The notes beneath the pieces were generated by a model. It saw only the letters and a program-made list of their open reading frames with translations, made no database searches and was not told the origin of the DNA. Both the position numbers and the translations under genes were made by a program. This document shows positions 19,029 through 27,560 of a stretch of DNA of 64,000 bases, one piece after another. The stretch's first letter is position 1, and each line of letters begins with the position of its first letter. Origin of the DNA: an uncultured Bacteroidales bacterium (GTDB lineage: Bacteria; Bacteroidota; Bacteroidia; Bacteroidales; UBA932); NCBI GenBank assembly GCA_900316525.1, contig ONDF01000001.1, positions 112,995 to 176,994 of the forward strand, read 5' to 3'.

Positions 19029-19041
19029 TGACAATTTGTCA
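19029..19041. promoter_or_regulatory. Palindrome TGACAA-T-TTGTCA upstream of lon
   Basis: A perfect 6-bp dyad around a single base lies 29 bp before the lon start. Its position suits an operator controlling lon, but no regulator or second copy in the window supports this. Within the 207-base gap 19001-19207 I see only this dyad and the HU promoter. Confidence 0.35.
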
Positions 19042-19125
19042 TACCCGATGCTTGCATTCATTCGGTTTCCCCATAGGGGCAATCTCCGTGCCACGGGCCA
19101 AAATCGGCAAAAAAAGAGCGAACCA

Positions 19126-19156
19126 TTGTAAATGTGAAAAATATACCCTATTTTTG
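19126..19156 (+). promoter_or_regulatory. Promoter of the HU gene
   Basis: TTG (19126-19128), 20 nt, then TATTTTTG (19149-19156) match the Bacteroidota consensus. They leave a leader of about 45 nt before the ATG at 19208. Confidence 0.7.
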
Positions 19157-19207
19157 CAAATCCAACTTAAACGTGTGAAAAACAGTTTACTTTAAACCAA
19201 TTTAACT

Positions 19208-19486
19208 ATGACAAAGGCAGAAATCGTCAATGAGGTTGCCAAATCGACCGGCATTGAGAAAGTTCAGGTTCAGAGTGTTATCGAGGAATTCACCAAGGTG
19301 GTGAAGGACTCCATCATCGCTGGTCAGCCCGTGTACCTCCGTGGTTTCGGCAGCTTCATCATCAAGCACCGCGCCGAGAAGGCCGCCCGCAACATCACCA
19401 AGAAGCAGACGATGACCATTCCCGCGCACAACATCCCGGCTTTCAAGCCTGCGAAGGTCTTCGTGAATGCCGTGAAGGAAAAATAA
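19208..19486 (+). CDS. HU-family nucleoid DNA-binding protein
   Basis: The 92-residue protein is a classic HU/IHF-like histone-like protein. It has N-terminal helices (MTKAEIVNEVAKSTG) and the beta-arm entry motif RGFGSFIIKHRAEKAARN, with a closing PAFKPAKVF. It bends and compacts DNA as a dimer. It is expressed from a strong-looking promoter and is followed after 31 nt by a 29-codon basic gene and then rng, an order I believe recurs in Bacteroidales. Confidence 0.95.
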   Translation: MTKAEIVNEVAKSTGIEKVQVQSVIEEFTKVVKDSIIAGQPVYLRGFGSFIIKHRAEKAARNITKKQTMTIPAHNIPAFKPAKVFVNAVKEK

Positions 19487-19517
19487 TCCATTCACAATAA
19501 ATTAATCTTTTAGTATT

Positions 19518-19607
19518 ATGCCTAGCGGTAAGAAAAGAAAGAGACATAAAATGGCGACGCACAAGCGTAAAAAGCGCTTGCGCAAGAACAGACACAAGAA
19601 GAAGTAA
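19518..19607 (+). CDS. 29-residue basic protein, AURKAIP1/COX24 (mS38)-like
   Basis: This short frame encodes 29 residues, more than half of them Lys or Arg (MPSGKKRKRHK ... RLRKNRHKKK). The composition and the KRKKRLRKNRHKK core resemble the COX24/AURKAIP1 family. That family includes the mitoribosomal protein mS38, whose bacterial relatives are tiny small-subunit ribosomal proteins. I infer a ribosome-associated role by similarity of pattern only. It sits between HU and rng and ends before the terminator at 19655. It is easily missed by gene callers because of its size. Confidence 0.75.
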   Translation: MPSGKKRKRHKMATHKRKKRLRKNRHKKK

Positions 19608-19654
19608 GCTTACTTCTTTGCCGCGTCTGCCATTTTAGCAGTCTGCTGAAAGCA

Positions 19655-19688
19655 AAGGGCTCGCCGGAGGTTCCGGAAGCCCTTTTGT
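19655..19688 (+). terminator. Terminator/attenuator between the 29-codon gene and rng
   Basis: AAGGGCT (19655-19661) pairs with AGCCCTT (19678-19684), and inside it CCGGA (19664-19668) pairs with TCCGG (19672-19676). TTTTGTCTT follows. As no clear promoter lies between here and rng at 19714, partial readthrough may feed rng. Confidence 0.75.
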
Positions 19689-19713
19689 CTTAGTCCAACA
19701 AACCAATTTCCTG

Positions 19714-21279
19714 ATGGAGTCTGAAAAACCCGACAAGGACCTGATCGTCGATGTCACATCGACGGAAGTACACATCGCCCTGATGGAGAATCACCGGCTG
19801 ATCGAGTACAACACGGAGTCCAGCACTGGGAACAAGTTTTCGGTGGGTGACGTTTACCTGGGAAAGGTGAAGAAAATCCTCCCGAACCTCAATGCTGCCT
19901 TCGTCGATATCGGGGACAAGAAGGAAGCCTTCATCCACTATCTGGACCTGGGACTGTACTTCCACGCGTTCGACCAGTTCGTGCGGGAGTCCAACCAGAA
20001 CACGAATCTGACGGACCTCTATGCGAGGATCGAGGTCGGTAAACCCCTCCCCAAGGAGGGCAAGATCGAGGAAATCCTCAAGCCGGGCCAGATGATCGTC
20101 TCCCAGATCGTGAAAGAGCCGATATCCACGAAGGGATCACGACTGACTGCGGAAATTTCGTTGGCGGGACGCAACATTGTCCTTCTCCCGTTCACCGAAA
20201 AGGTGAGCATCTCGCAGAAGATTGCGTCGAAAGAGGAGAAGCGTAGACTCGAGACGCTTGTCAAGAGCATCCTCCCCAAGAATTACGGGGCCATTATCCG
20301 CACGGCGGCCGAAGGAAAGAACGCGGCCACGCTCGTGGGAGAGACCAAGGCCCTCATCGAAAAGTGGGAGAGCTCCTGGAAGAAGATCGCCCGGAACAAG
20401 AATGTCCAACTGCTCTTCACGGAGTACAGCAAGACGACCACCGTCCTCAGGGACCTGCTGAACGACTCGTTCTCCAACATCTGGATCAACGACGAGAAAA
20501 TCTGCGACGAAGCCCGGAAATACATCTCCCTCATTTCCCCCGAGCAAGAGAAGATCGTACACCTGTACGAGGGCAAGCAGCCGATCTACGACCATTTCGA
20601 GGTCACGCGGCAGATCAAGAGTTCCTTCGGGAAGGTGGTGCCCATGCGGCAGGGGGCCTATCTTGTAATCGAGACGACGGAAGCGCTGAATGTGATCGAC
20701 GTGAACAGCGGCATCCGCACCAAGACCGCCGACCAGGAAGAGAATTCCTTCGAGGTCAACAAGCTCGCCGCGGAAGAGATCGCACGCCAGCTGCGGCTCC
20801 GGGACATGGGAGGGATCGTCATCGTGGACTTCATCGACATGGAGTCGAACGACCACAAGAACGCCCTCTACAAGTACATGCAGGAGCTGATGGAAAATGA
20901 CAGGGCCAAGCACAACGTGCTGCCGCTGACCAAGTTCGGGCTGATGCAGATCACCCGCCAGCGGATCCGCCCGGTGACGGAAATCAACACCATGGAGCAA
21001 TGCCCGCTGTGCCACGGCACCGGCAAGATTCACTCCACCGTGGTGATCGACGAGGAAATCGAACGCAAGATCGCCTACTATGTCATCGAGAAGGGACACA
21101 AGGTCCTGACCCTGAAAACCAGTCCGATCCTGGGCGCCTACCTGCGGAGGGGTTGGCTCAACTCCTACCTGAGCAAGTGGCGGAAGCACTACAAAGTCAA
21201 GTTGGACCTCGAGGAAGTCACCGACTTCACCGTCCTGCAGAACGAATTGTTCAATGAAAAAGGGGAGAAGCTCGATTGA
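19714..21279 (+). CDS. rng: Ribonuclease G/E family endoribonuclease
   Basis: The 521-residue enzyme cleaves single-stranded RNA in rRNA maturation and mRNA decay. It has an N-terminal S1 domain (DVYLGKVKKILPNLNAAFVDIGDKKEAFIH), the catalytic magnesium aspartates in VIDVNSG and VIVDFIDME, and the zinc-link CPLCHGTG near the C-terminus. It lacks the long RNase E scaffold tail, so RNase G is the better name. Transcription probably comes in part from the HU promoter through the terminator at 19655. Confidence 0.95.
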   Translation: MESEKPDKDLIVDVTSTEVHIALMENHRLIEYNTESSTGNKFSVGDVYLGKVKKILPNLNAAFVDIGDKKEAFIHYLDLGLYFHAFDQFVRESNQNTNLTDLYARIEVGKPLPKEGKIEEILKPGQMIVSQIVKEPISTKGSRLTAEISLAGRNIVLLPFTEKVSISQKIASKEEKRRLETLVKSILPKNYGAIIRTAAEGKNAATLVGETKALIEKWESSWKKIARNKNVQLLFTEYSKTTTVLRDLLNDSFSNIWINDEKICDEARKYISLISPEQEKIVHLYEGKQPIYDHFEVTRQIKSSFGKVVPMRQGAYLVIETTEALNVIDVNSGIRTKTADQEENSFEVNKLAAEEIARQLRLRDMGGIVIVDFIDMESNDHKNALYKYMQELMENDRAKHNVLPLTKFGLMQITRQRIRPVTEINTMEQCPLCHGTGKIHSTVVIDEEIERKIAYYVIEKGHKVLTLKTSPILGAYLRRGWLNSYLSKWRKHYKVKLDLEEVTDFTVLQNELFNEKGEKLD

Positions 21280-21300
21280 GCTCCTCCCTTTTTCTTTTTT
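21261..21300. terminator. Bidirectional terminator between rng and the alpha-mannan operon
   Basis: A stem from AGGGGAGAAGCTC (21261-21273) to GAGCTCCTCCCT (21278-21289) around a GATT loop is followed by TTTTCTTTTTT on the plus strand. On the minus strand it is followed by CTTTTTC. It ends both convergent units and includes the rng stop. Confidence 0.85.
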
Positions 21301-22502
21301 TATTTTTCAAGTCTGGCGACGCCCTCCATCAGGGAGGCGCCGCTCGTTTGGGCGCCCATGGAGGCGGTGCCGTCCTTGAAGGTCGTGCCCCAGAAGTAGT
21401 CGCAGTACATCCGCGGATACATCGTGCGGTCCAGGTGCCGGTCCAGCTGCTTGGCGCAGAGCAGCAGCTTTTCCCGGATGGTCTGCGCGGTGTAGCCGTC
21501 GGCCTTGTCGTCCAGGACGTAATTCACCGCGTACGGGATTAGGACCGCCTTGAAGAGGCTCTGGTCCATGTCCGTACCCTCGTGCCGGAGGATGCCGGTG
21601 GCGGCGTCCGTGCAGCGGTTGCTTGTGAAGGCGTACTTCAGGACGGCGCCGGCCTTGGCCAGATAGGCCGTCTCGCCCGTGATGTGGTACAGGCGGCGGC
21701 AGGCCTCGCCGAACGTGCCCTGGGTATAGGTGAGCGGCGGCTCTTCCACGCGCTCCGCATCGGGCATGTTCGCGATGTTGTAGGCATACAGCGTCTTGGC
21801 GATGTCCAGGTAGGAATTCTCCTTGTACGCTTCGTACAGCTTCGCGGCCACCAGGCAGGACGGGGAGTTGGTGCAGGCGTTCAGGTTCTTCTGGTCCTCG
21901 GCGTGGTTCGTCCAGGGAAGGCCCGTGCCCTTGTCCACCTTGACCCTGCGGGGCCAGATGTACCGGTCGAAGACTTCCCGGGCGGTGTCGCGGTACTTCG
22001 CGTTCCCGGAGACCTCCGTGATCCGGATGAGCGTCAGGCAGATCCAGGCCATATCGTCCGTATAGTCGTTGAAGAACCCGCCGTACTCCCCTTCCCCGCG
22101 GTAGGTGCGGTTGTAGTTGTTGGCGTAGTTCCGGTACCACTTGTCGGCATACTCCAGGTAGAGGGCGGCGCGGTTGGGATCGGACTCCTTCACCCGCTCC
22201 GCGCAGTTCAGGAGGACGTCCAGGGCGTGGGCCTGCTGCCAGTAGATGTAGGTCGTCGAATGCTCGATGTCATTCGGCGTGGACCAGAAGGTGCCCGTGG
22301 ACTTGTCCAGGAAGTTCGTCACCAGCACGTTCGTACAAGAGTCGGCCAAGGCGGCCCAGTGGTCCTCGGCGGGCTGGGGCGTGGGCGTCACCGGAACGGT
22401 GCCCCCGCCGCCCCCGCCCGGGACGGGGTCGTATTTCTCCACGGCCGGGTCCCCGCAGGACAGGGCCACGAGGGCGATCAGACTGAAAAGCATCTGTTTC
22501 AT
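21300..22502 (-). CDS. GH76 endo-alpha-1,6-mannanase lipoprotein (last PUL gene)
   Basis: The 400-residue lipoprotein (lipobox ALSC near residue 16) carries a Gly/Pro/Thr-rich linker (about 22-45) and then an (alpha/alpha)6 GH76 domain. The family's paired catalytic aspartates are D149 and D150 in NDYTDDMAW. GH76 enzymes cut the alpha-1,6-mannose backbone of fungal mannan or related glycans. It is 15 nt downstream of GH92 and is terminated by the hairpin at 21261-21300. The flexible linker suggests tethering at the outer surface. Confidence 0.9.
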   Translation of the reverse strand: MKQMLFSLIALVALSCGDPAVEKYDPVPGGGGGGTVPVTPTPQPAEDHWAALADSCTNVLVTNFLDKSTGTFWSTPNDIEHSTTYIYWQQAHALDVLLNCAERVKESDPNRAALYLEYADKWYRNYANNYNRTYRGEGEYGGFFNDYTDDMAWICLTLIRITEVSGNAKYRDTAREVFDRYIWPRRVKVDKGTGLPWTNHAEDQKNLNACTNSPSCLVAAKLYEAYKENSYLDIAKTLYAYNIANMPDAERVEEPPLTYTQGTFGEACRRLYHITGETAYLAKAGAVLKYAFTSNRCTDAATGILRHEGTDMDQSLFKAVLIPYAVNYVLDDKADGYTAQTIREKLLLCAKQLDRHLDRTMYPRMYCDYFWGTTFKDGTASMGAQTSGASLMEGVARLEK

Positions 22503-22517
22503 TCGTTTGGATTCTTT

Positions 22518-24878
22518 TTACCGGGACACGGGCGGACGGGAGGCGTTCCAGCAGTCGGAAGGTTCGGCGCCCATCTTGAGCGTCAGCTTTCCGCCGGCGA
22601 GGATGTCCTTCCGGTACAGCCAGTTCTCCTCCAGGGGCTTCCCGTTGAAGGTCGCGCCCTGCACATAGTAGGATTCCGGGCCGTTCCCCTGCGTTTCGAT
22701 GACCAGCTTGCGGCCGGTGGCGTTGAGCGGGTTCAGATGGACGACGACCTTGTCGAAGGCCGGGCTTCCCAGCTGGAAAGTCGGCTCCGCCGGAGCGCCG
22801 CCCTGGACGTCGAACAGGCCCATCGTGCTCATCACGTACCAGGCGCCGAGCTGGCCCTGGTCCTCGTCCTGGCCATAGCCGTAGCCGTGCTCGCCGTCCG
22901 TTCCGTAGAACTCGTCACAGATCAGGCGGACCCATTTCTGGGTGAGGTACGGCTTGCCGGAGAAGTTGAACAGCCAGGGCTCGTGCAGGCACGGCTGGTT
23001 GCCGTGGTTGTACGGGCTGTTGATGCCGGAGAAGGCGTAGGTGGTCTTGCCGCCGCCGAAGATGCTCTTGCGGGCCTCGGTGAAGATACCGTCCAGCCGC
23101 TCGTTGAACACGTCCTCGCCCAGCCGGGCGATGAGCGAATCCGGATGCTGCGGGACGAAGAAGGTGTACTGCACGGCATTGCCTTCCTGGAAACCGCGCC
23201 AGGACTCCAGCGGGTCGAAGCGGTCGATGAACGCGCCGCCGGGGACCCGGGGACGGACCAGCTTGAGGCTGTCGTCGAAGACCTTGGCCCAGCCGTCGGA
23301 GAGGTCCATCAGCTGCCGGTAGTCTTCCTCGTGCCCGAGCTGCTTGGCAAGCTGGGCCGTCGCATAGGCGCTGAAGCCGTACTCGAGCGTATGGGACACG
23401 GAGAAGGTGGCGCCGCCGCTGTGGGCGACGAAGCCCGGATCGTCCACGTACGGGACATACCCGTTCCGGACGAACTGCTCCACGTCCATCTTGCCGGCGC
23501 CCTCGATCCGGCCTTCCCACTCGAGGTTGTCCTTGCGGGCGGCCGCATACATCTTGTCAATATCGAAGTTCCGGATACCGCTGTTGTAGGCCCCTGCGAA
23601 GGCGATGCTCACCATATTGGTGCCCACGCCCGAGACGTACTTGCTGCAGGCGATGCCGTCGCCGAGCCAGCCGGCGTCCTGGTACACGAGCAACTGGCTG
23701 GAGACCCAGTCGGCATAATACTCGGGATAGGCCAGGGCCCACAGCTGCGTGAGGTTCCAGTAGCCGCCCCAGATGGCGTCCGTGTTGTAATGGTTGTGCA
23801 GCGGCTTGCCGTCAGCCCCGAGGGGAATCTGGCCCACGCTGCCGTCGTTGCGGGGATAGGCGCCGTTCACGTCGCTCGCCAGGCCGCGGCCCAGCAGGGC
23901 ATGATACAGGCCCGTGTAGAACTTGATGCGGCTCGCCTCGGACCCGCCGGAGACTTCCAGCCGGCCGAGCGCCTCCTTCCACAGGCGGAACGCCTGCTTC
24001 CTGGCGCCGTCGAAGTCCAGCCGGGCGGCCTCCGCCTCGAGATTGGCCCGCGCATTGTCGATGGAAGTGTAGGAGAGACCGACCTTGACGACCACCTCGT
24101 CCCCTTCCTTCGCGTCATAGTCCAGGCTCAGCACGGCACCGGGGCCCAGGACCGAAGCCTCCGGGGTGCGCTCCCCGCCCACATGGAAGGCGGAAACGCC
24201 GTCCGGGACGCGGGAAAGCTCCCCGTAGAAGAACATCTCCACGGTGGCGCCGGCCTGGTACTTCTTGACATACTCCGGCTCCGTGACGATGTATCCCTTG
24301 ATGACGTTGCCGTCCAGTTCGGCGAAAGCGTTGCGGATGGCGCCGCTCTCCCCTTCCCGGGTGCCCACGTTCACCAGGATGTGGTTGTCGCCGGCCTGTC
24401 CGAACGTGAAGCGCTGGAAGCCAACGCGAGGCGTGGCCGTCAGTTCCGCCCGGATTCCGTAGTCTTTCAGGAGCACGGAATAGTAGCCGGGACGGGCCGT
24501 TTCGTCGGCCTTGTCGAAGCTGGAGCGCCAGCCGGCGGCGGGATCCTCCAGCATGCCGGGAACGGTCAAGGGCTCGCCGGCGACCGGCATGAAGGCCAGG
24601 CCGCCCACCTGGAACTCGTGGAAGCACGGGAATCCGTCGATGGAGGTATGGGTATCCTCATAGCCGACGGCCTCCCAGCCCTGGTTGTTCCCGTAGGTAC
24701 CGTTCGTGGACGCGCCCAGCTTGGCCATGCCGAAAGGAACGGCGGCGGGAGTGTACACGAACCAGCGGCTGTGGACCGTGCCGATGTTGGGGTTCACATA
24801 CGCGGAATAATCCTCATTCGTGCCGCAGGATGCCAGGCAAAGCAGGGCTGCCAGCGCGGCGGTCAGTCTCTTCCTCAT
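22518..24878 (-). CDS. GH92 family alpha-mannosidase-like lipoprotein
   Basis: The 786-residue lipoprotein (lipobox CLASC) has the two-domain GH92 architecture. An N-terminal beta-sandwich begins YVNPNIGTVHSRWFV, and an (alpha/alpha)6 domain follows with DEDQGQLGAWYVMSTMGLF. That motif is the GH92 segment carrying the calcium/base aspartates. GH92 enzymes are calcium-dependent exo-alpha-mannosidases. Some canonical motifs differ: the usual WDT(F/Y)R segment is replaced by NTDAIWGGYWNL, and NDDCGQ by DEDQGQ, so linkage specificity may differ from classical alpha-1,2 enzymes. The ATG overlaps the GH76 stop (ATGA). Confidence 0.88.
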   Translation of the reverse strand: MRKRLTAALAALLCLASCGTNEDYSAYVNPNIGTVHSRWFVYTPAAVPFGMAKLGASTNGTYGNNQGWEAVGYEDTHTSIDGFPCFHEFQVGGLAFMPVAGEPLTVPGMLEDPAAGWRSSFDKADETARPGYYSVLLKDYGIRAELTATPRVGFQRFTFGQAGDNHILVNVGTREGESGAIRNAFAELDGNVIKGYIVTEPEYVKKYQAGATVEMFFYGELSRVPDGVSAFHVGGERTPEASVLGPGAVLSLDYDAKEGDEVVVKVGLSYTSIDNARANLEAEAARLDFDGARKQAFRLWKEALGRLEVSGGSEASRIKFYTGLYHALLGRGLASDVNGAYPRNDGSVGQIPLGADGKPLHNHYNTDAIWGGYWNLTQLWALAYPEYYADWVSSQLLVYQDAGWLGDGIACSKYVSGVGTNMVSIAFAGAYNSGIRNFDIDKMYAAARKDNLEWEGRIEGAGKMDVEQFVRNGYVPYVDDPGFVAHSGGATFSVSHTLEYGFSAYATAQLAKQLGHEEDYRQLMDLSDGWAKVFDDSLKLVRPRVPGGAFIDRFDPLESWRGFQEGNAVQYTFFVPQHPDSLIARLGEDVFNERLDGIFTEARKSIFGGGKTTYAFSGINSPYNHGNQPCLHEPWLFNFSGKPYLTQKWVRLICDEFYGTDGEHGYGYGQDEDQGQLGAWYVMSTMGLFDVQGGAPAEPTFQLGSPAFDKVVVHLNPLNATGRKLVIETQGNGPESYYVQGATFNGKPLEENWLYRKDILAGGKLTLKMGAEPSDCWNASRPPVSR

Positions 24879-26119
24879 TTCTTTTCTCCTTTATACAGGG
24901 CGATGGTCCCGAGGGATTCCAGGACGGCGTCCTGCATCAGCAGGGACTTGTCCCGGTCGGGATTCTTGTTCTTGCCGCTCCAGTCCTCGCTGAACAGGCC
25001 GCGGTCGTTGCGGGCGTCCTTCCAGGCGCGCTCAAGGTCGGCCACGAAAACCTCGATGTAGCGGGTGCAGGCCTTGTGGTACGGCTCCAGCTCGATGTAG
25101 GAACGTACGAGCTTGATCGTGAACCAGGGATCGTTGAGCGGATAGCACAGGTTGATCCCGTTACGGCTGCGGACGAAGTAGTTGTAGGCGCCGTCGGCCG
25201 TGGCCTGGGCCTCCTTGAGGTAGTGGTCCTCGCCCGTGATCCTGTACAGGCGCACGCCGGCGGCGATCATCGCCCCGGAGTTGTAGGTCCACTTGGTCTT
25301 GTTGATCACGCCGTCGGCGCCCTTGGAGTTCCAGTACACGTTGTCCTCGGGATCGCGGAGGTTCGCATACTCCCACTGGTACAGGCGCTTGGCGAGAGCC
25401 AGCACGCCGGCCTTCTCCCCGTCGGGGCAGACGTCATAGTAGCTGGTCAGGAACCACTGGGCATAGCCGTTGGCGCAGGCGGGCTTGTTGGAATCGTCGA
25501 CGCCCGGCTTGTTCTTCTGGCCTTCGCACCACCACAGGGCGCCGCCCAGGGTGTTGTCCTCGCCGGAGAGCAGGAACTGGACGATCGCGGCGCAGCGCTG
25601 CAGGTACACCGGGTCCTTCAGCTGCCGGTAGGCCTCCACCAGGTTCAGGCCCACGATGGAGTTGTCGTCATAGAAACGGTCTCCACCGCCGACGGTGCCG
25701 TTGGTCTGGGAGCCGTAGCCGCCCACGCCCACCAGGCCGCTGGTGCGCCAGTAGGCCTGGAAGCGGTCCACCTTGGCCTTGTAGTCCACGTCATAGCCCA
25801 GCTTGTTCAGGAGGGCGACGCCGGACATCAGGCCGTCGTAGGGCCACAGATAGGAGGCGGAAAGGTCTCCGCTCCCCTTGGGGTAGTTCTCGTTGTAGAA
25901 ACCGGCCGTGGCGCCGGAAGACACCCGGTAGGACCGGTCGATGGCGCCGAACGTCTCGTACGCCCGTTCGTGCCAGACCACCTTCTCGGCGGGGGTGGTT
26001 CCGCCGGAACCGCCGCCGTCGACAGGCTTGAACTCCTCCTTGGCCCCGTCCGAGCAGGCGCAGGAAACAGCCAGGAGGCAAATGATGGGCACGAAGGCCC
26101 GTAACTGGGTATGCTTCAT
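24875..26119 (-). CDS. GH76-family alpha-1,6-mannanase-like lipoprotein
   Basis: The 414-residue protein has a lipoprotein signal (lipobox AVSC/SCAC near residues 20-22), a short Gly/Ser linker and an (alpha/alpha)6 GH76 domain. The paired aspartates are D151 and D152 in FYDDNSIVG. It probably cuts the same backbone as the GH76 at 21300, but the two are clearly divergent and may prefer polymer versus oligosaccharide or different branching. The ATG at 26119 is chosen; another in-frame ATG at 26128 adds three residues. It lies just downstream of the intra-operon hairpin at 26141-26177. Confidence 0.88.
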   Translation of the reverse strand: MKHTQLRAFVPIICLLAVSCACSDGAKEEFKPVDGGGSGGTTPAEKVVWHERAYETFGAIDRSYRVSSGATAGFYNENYPKGSGDLSASYLWPYDGLMSGVALLNKLGYDVDYKAKVDRFQAYWRTSGLVGVGGYGSQTNGTVGGGDRFYDDNSIVGLNLVEAYRQLKDPVYLQRCAAIVQFLLSGEDNTLGGALWWCEGQKNKPGVDDSNKPACANGYAQWFLTSYYDVCPDGEKAGVLALAKRLYQWEYANLRDPEDNVYWNSKGADGVINKTKWTYNSGAMIAAGVRLYRITGEDHYLKEAQATADGAYNYFVRSRNGINLCYPLNDPWFTIKLVRSYIELEPYHKACTRYIEVFVADLERAWKDARNDRGLFSEDWSGKNKNPDRDKSLLMQDAVLESLGTIALYKGEKK

Positions 26120-26140
26120 CGGATTCATCGGTTAAAGATA

Positions 26141-26177
26141 GGTATTCCGCCCTGCTTGTGCAACAAGGCGGAATACC
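26141..26177 (-). terminator. Intra-operon hairpin between the SusE-position gene and the GH76-GH92-GH76 genes
   Basis: GGTATTCCGCC (26141-26151) pairs perfectly with GGCGGAATACC (26167-26177), and TTGT/ACAA pair inside the loop. On the minus strand it is followed by TATCTTTAACC, with no proper T-run. It is therefore more likely an attenuator or an RNA-processing/stability element setting SusCDE expression above the enzymes than a full terminator. Confidence 0.7.
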
Positions 26178-26188
26178 GCTTTCGATTC

Positions 26189-27560
26189 TTACAGTTTGGT
26201 GATGGTGTGGGTCATCACACCGTCCTTGTTGGTGTAGAGCTTGACTTCGATGTCGCTGCCGTCCATCGCGGTCGCCATCTTCCAGAGATGGTCCCACTGG
26301 CTCCAGCCGAACTCGCCGCAGTCATAGAAGGTCGGGGAGACCTCGCCGTCCGGGCGGTTCTCGGCGTCTTCGCTGTCCAGGCGGCCCCAGCAGATGCTCT
26401 CGTTGCCATCGACGGTCACGGTGAAGTAGTAGCGCTCCTCCACCCAGCTCAGCCAGCTGCAGCGCGGATCGCCCGGCTGGACGAACTCGCACTTGCCGCT
26501 GCCGCTCCAGACGCCGGCGCCCTCGTAGGACATCGTGACGATGTCGCCGAAGCAGCAGCCCCAGATCATCCGGACCTTGTCGATGGACTCGGCCTTCACG
26601 GTGAGGTCCTTGAAGTTGACGGTGAGCTTGGTCGCGGCGCCCTCGGCGGAAGCCGTGCTGGCACCTTCGCCGTCGCCCTGGAGGAGACCCTTCTCCGCAT
26701 CGAAGAAGTAGTTCTTGCCGTCGCCCTGGAAGGAGATGTTGCCATCCTTCAGGCGGGCGAAGAGGACGAACTCGCCGTCGGCCACCTTGCGGAAGGCCTG
26801 GCCTTCGACCTCGGCGCCGGAGCCGCTCAGGGTCAGCGCGGACGGAGCCACGGTCGGCGGGAACGGATCCTCGCTCTGCTTGGTGAAGCTGTGCTTGAAG
26901 TGGCCCTCGTCATTGGTGTTGATGACGGCGGACACGTTGCTGTTGTCGAAGATGGAGCCCATCTTCCAGAGGTGGTCCCACTGGCTCCACGCGAACTCGC
27001 CGATGTCGTAGAAGGTCGCGGAGACCTCGCCGTCGGGACGGTTCTCGGCGTCCTCGCCGTCGAGACGGCCCCAGCACACCTCTTCGCCATTGACGGTCGC
27101 GATGAAGTAGTAGCGCTCCTCGGTCCAGCCCAGCCATCCCGGAGGATTGGTCTCCGGACGGGAAGCGTCCACGAAGACGACGCGGCCTTCGCCGGCGAAC
27201 TTGCCGCCGCCCTGGTAGCTCAGGGCGATGACGGTCTCGTAGTTGCAGCCCCAGATCATGCGGACGTCGGCGCCGATCTCGTCGAAGGTGACCTTGTTGG
27301 TGGAGAAGTCCACCGTCACGCGGGTCACGCCCTCGGAGGCGGCCACGTCATAGGAACGCTTGCCGATGTACAGGTCGTTGTCGTTCTGGATGAAGTACTT
27401 GACTCCCTCGCCGTCCACGAAGGACAGGGCGCCGGCGTTCAGCTTCGCATAGGCGACGAACTTGTCGCCGTCCTTGCGGAAGGCCTGTCCGTCGGTCTCG
27501 GCGGCGGCGCCGGTGAGGAACAGCTCGGCCGGGGTGGACGTCGGCTGGTCGTACACGATC
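26189..27560. repeat. Tandem intragenic duplication (modules 2 and 3 of the SusE-position gene)
   Basis: Stretches around 26270-26400 and 26950-27083 are close DNA matches offset by about 680 bp, in frame (about 227 codons). The high nucleotide identity points to a recent duplication or to gene conversion between modules. Confidence 0.75.

Noticed and set aside
21582..26104. Long plus-strand open frames opposite GH76 and GH92
   Set aside because: Same reasoning: well-defined glycosidases on the minus strand, with no start context on the plus strand.
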